Of a stretch of DNA of 64,000 nucleotides, positions 61,601 to 64,000 are shown piece by piece. Under the pieces are notes generated by a model. That model saw only the letters and a program-made list of their open reading frames with translations. It was not told where the DNA came from and did no database searches. Both the position numbers and the translations under genes were made by a program. Every line of letters starts with the position of its first letter. Within the stretch, counting starts at the first letter, position 1. The stretch spans positions 1 to 64,000 of the forward strand of contig NOWV01000003.1 of NCBI GenBank assembly GCA_003344405.1, written 5' to 3'. This DNA comes from Trichoplax sp. H2. Taxonomy: Eukaryota > Placozoa > Uniplacotomia > Trichoplacea.

Positions 61601-63956
61601 CCTGCAGCAATGGCAAGCAAGATGGCCTCTGCCTACAAGAATAAGACTATTTAGATTCAAAAATTTTAAGTTAAATTCACAATTAAACCTTACCATTTTA
61701 CCGGAATTTATACATGCTTCTACTGCGCCCGTCAGATTACCAACTAATAATAATTTTCCTAACAACTTTTCGGAATCTATTCGAAGTTATAGCCGGTTAG
61801 ATGCTAGCCATGATTATTTAAAGCTCAATACACTTGTAATTATAGCTGACCGTCAGAAAATGAAATTGTAAAAGCCTTCTCAGAAGAATTTTCATCACAA
61901 CGTGAATCTGTCTTCATAGATGGTTCGCATTCAGGTTTAATTTCACCAATTGGTTTCATATCCTTTAAATAGTTATCGCCTATAATCGAGGCACTTGATG
62001 TCTCTAAACGTTTGATTTCTTCATCCTACATAAAGAATAGCCCAAACTTTTAGGTGTGCTATTTGTAGATCGCATGGACAATAATTAACTTTTATAGAGA
62101 CCTGGAGAGCATTCTCATCTTGAATTGCCACTTGTTCATCAACGGAACTTAATTGCGGTAGTTCCTTATCCGTATCAAAATGGTGACAACCGAGTAATTC
62201 GATGATCTTTTTGCGTGGTTCTTTCAAAAAATTTGCCTGGTAAGAATTTAAAGGCTTTAGAAAAAGAGGTCATTACAGTATTCATTAGTAAAATTATCAA
62301 AATACACCTTCAAAAAGCCCCATTGAAGAGATTCATAGTCGTCTCCTGATGATTTAAGTCTCTCATCGCAAAACGCAATTAGATTACCATTATCTGCAAT
62401 AGCATTGTCAAGTTTCTTCGCCCGCTCAATAAACACTTCATTGGTTACTACCTGACTTATAGCGACCTATTATGAAAAGTAAGCATCTGATACCCAATCG
62501 ATAAATTACGTATGATAGGACAGATCTTGTTTAATTAATGCTCACTTCTGTTGAATTGGTATCTTTCGAAGGATTTAGAGTAATCAGCTTCCCTCCAAAC
62601 TATCGGGTTAATAAACATTATAAGGACTACATCGTCATAAGTACGTAAATAATCTTTTCCTTCAAAACCGTAACTCACAGCAAATGAAGCGCCAGCTGAA
62701 ACTTTCAAACATTTTGGAGGGTATTTTGGACACAATGGCATAGCTGTGTACTCCGGCTTTGGAGAATTTGGAACATCAGCTATATTAGCGAAATCAGAGC
62801 CAAATGCCTCACTAATCTATAACAAGATTAACCTATTAATAATTTGACTCTGTTTGTAGCGCACATTATATTTGCATAGCATTCACTACTTGTTTATGTT
62901 GCTGTTCGGCAAACTGTGATTGTTGCTTTTGACTTCCACTTATTAAGGAGTAAATTTGAATATAGTCATCAGCTGTCATTAAAGACACCAAAATAGGCAT
63001 TCGAGGACACCACCGTACATCCATACAAGAATTACACGGTATTTCGTAAACGAGCTAGTGATAAACGCTTGATCAGTTTTGCACTTTACTACAAAAGTTC
63101 ATGATTTAAAGTACCTCGCCGCTTGGAATATTGCTTTCTGAATTTGATACAGATCCATTAGGATTCCAGATCAATACTTTACTATCCTATTAAAGTAAAA
63201 ATACTGTAGCATAACTAGTCTACGAAATATGGCGAAGTATTTCATTAGCAAACCTTTCCACAACTTGCAAGCATATCAGCATCCTGATTACACCAGGCTA
63301 CAGCATGAATACCCCTATGAATTGCAATTTGTGATACATATATGTTTCCTTGAACCTGGTACCATAAAATATTTGCAGTAAAAATTATACCTTTTATGTT
63401 CTGAAAATATTTTGATAGGATATTGCATATATCGTACATCCCACATCTATGTTGATTAAATTTAGGAAAAAATGATTAATCAAGAGTACACTAAGACATA
63501 AATTTACAATTAAATGACTGCACAAATTCCCTGTATCACTGATTCCGTTGAGTTAGCCTGCACTAGCTGTGTAGCAATGCGGGGATGCCAAGACATTGTA
63601 TGGCAATTTACCTAGAGCATAGAACCAAATAGTCAAATACAACATATAATATTAACCTACTCTTAAGCGCAAGGACGACATAAGTTTGCCTCAAATTACC
63701 AGAGCGTTTCCGGTATTGAGAGTAATCACTGGCTTTTCTGTCTTTCTCATATCCCAAACTACGGTATGGCCAACAGAAGAAGAAGAAGCTATAATATGTG
63801 GTACCTATATTATATCATAATTATCAAGATGTTGTAGAGTCTGTTAAAAATATGCATTAACATTGACCGTACAATATAATTGTTATAATCCTAGAAGAGC
63901 ATCCGTACTTGCAAATTCCAAGTAACACAACTCATATCAGCAAGATTATTAGTAAT
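58668..63956 (-). CDS. SEC31A: SEC31, COPII outer-coat protein (5' end beyond the window)
   Basis: Twenty-nine exons from 63956 down to 58668 give 947 residues plus a stop. The first WD40 repeats lie past position 64000. Visible parts are WD40 repeats (IIASSSSVGHTVVWDMRK; VNCHTMSWHPRIATQLV; GIHAVAWCNQDADMLASCGK), the insertion blade GASFAFGGKLITL, the helical ACE1 region (DWSDIVKACSLSNWREILTI; LCYICAGRTHEFASWW), a Pro/Ser/Asn-rich linker with AWNDPP, and a C-terminal helical domain (RKLDDIAKRLATLYELLREE) ending GNFSQITSFMPGLK. With SEC13 it forms the outer cage of ER-to-Golgi vesicles; the AWNDPP linker is where family members bind SEC23 and SAR1. Most introns are GT-AG; one donor is GG. The linker is shorter than in vertebrates. 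Confidence 0.93.
63447..63530 (-). other. SEC31 intron with a GG donor
   Basis: The exon ends GTGATACAG and the intron starts GGAATTTG where GTAAT would be expected; it ends ACATAG before ATGTGGGATGT. Phase 0 on both sides, and the conserved VIQ-MWD junction, support these borders. The nearest GT alternative upstream would delete Val-Ile-Gln. Confidence 0.6.
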
Positions 63957-64000
63957 CTGTAAAGAGTAACGAAGATATCTTGTTAATTATGGAATTGGTC

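Noticed and set aside
61539-61871. A 110-codon plus-strand open frame
   Set aside because: It is antisense to two confirmed SEC31 exons and has no features of its own.

Overview
The window is nuclear DNA from an animal. It is AT-rich, with many small exons separated by mostly short U2-type introns of about 50-150 bp. The gene content includes animal-typical families: a TspanC8 tetraspanin, a KIND-FERM-PDZ-PTP phosphatase, a FAM149-like protein and a TMEM72-like protein. One intron has U12-type signals, which argues against lineages that lost the minor spliceosome, such as Caenorhabditis. A compact early-branching animal (placozoan-like) would fit, but that is a guess; no species is named from the sequence.

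Layout, left to right: a degraded retroelement gag fragment (0.7-1 kb); a TMEM72-like membrane protein gene (-, 4.6-6.5 kb); a TspanC8 tetraspanin (+, 11.8-13.7 kb); LEO1 of the Paf1 complex (-, 16.0-22.1 kb); a ZFAND4-like ubiquitin/AN1 protein (+, 22.9-26.8 kb); the PP6 catalytic subunit (+, 28.8-31.3 kb); a VAMP7-like longin R-SNARE (+, 33.2-35.0 kb); a FAM149-like protein (-, 36.2-39.9 kb); a PTPN13-like giant tyrosine phosphatase of about 2417 residues in 60 exons (+, 40.6-55.9 kb); and SEC31 of the COPII coat (-, 58.7 kb to beyond the right edge). A tRNA-Thr(UGU) lies in LEO1 intron 1, on the opposite strand. The exon models were translated by hand and checked for splice phase; each gene model sums to a multiple of three.

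Two things stand out beyond the genes. (1) Clusters of a two-state pentamer lattice, (GTACW)n with W = A or T, occur around gene 5' ends: the TMEM72/tetraspanin divergent region, LEO1 intron 1, upstream of and inside intron 1 of PP6, and the FAM149/PTP divergent region. They are essentially absent from the three convergent 3' intergenic regions. (2) All three 20-N gaps are flanked by near-identical sequence that ends exactly at the gap, so the apparent duplications (tetraspanin exon 1, LEO1 exons 1 and 2, three tRNA copies) look like unmerged allelic contig ends. The alleles differ mainly in lattice length, so the lattice is probably hypervariable and is what broke the assembly.

The genes are unrelated housekeeping and signalling genes; no operon or functional cluster is evident. 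Other points of interest are a probable U12-type AT-AA intron in PP6, a non-GT (GG) donor in SEC31, an alternative soluble or membrane-anchored C-terminus in the FAM149-like gene, and a sixth PDZ domain in the PTPN13-like protein.
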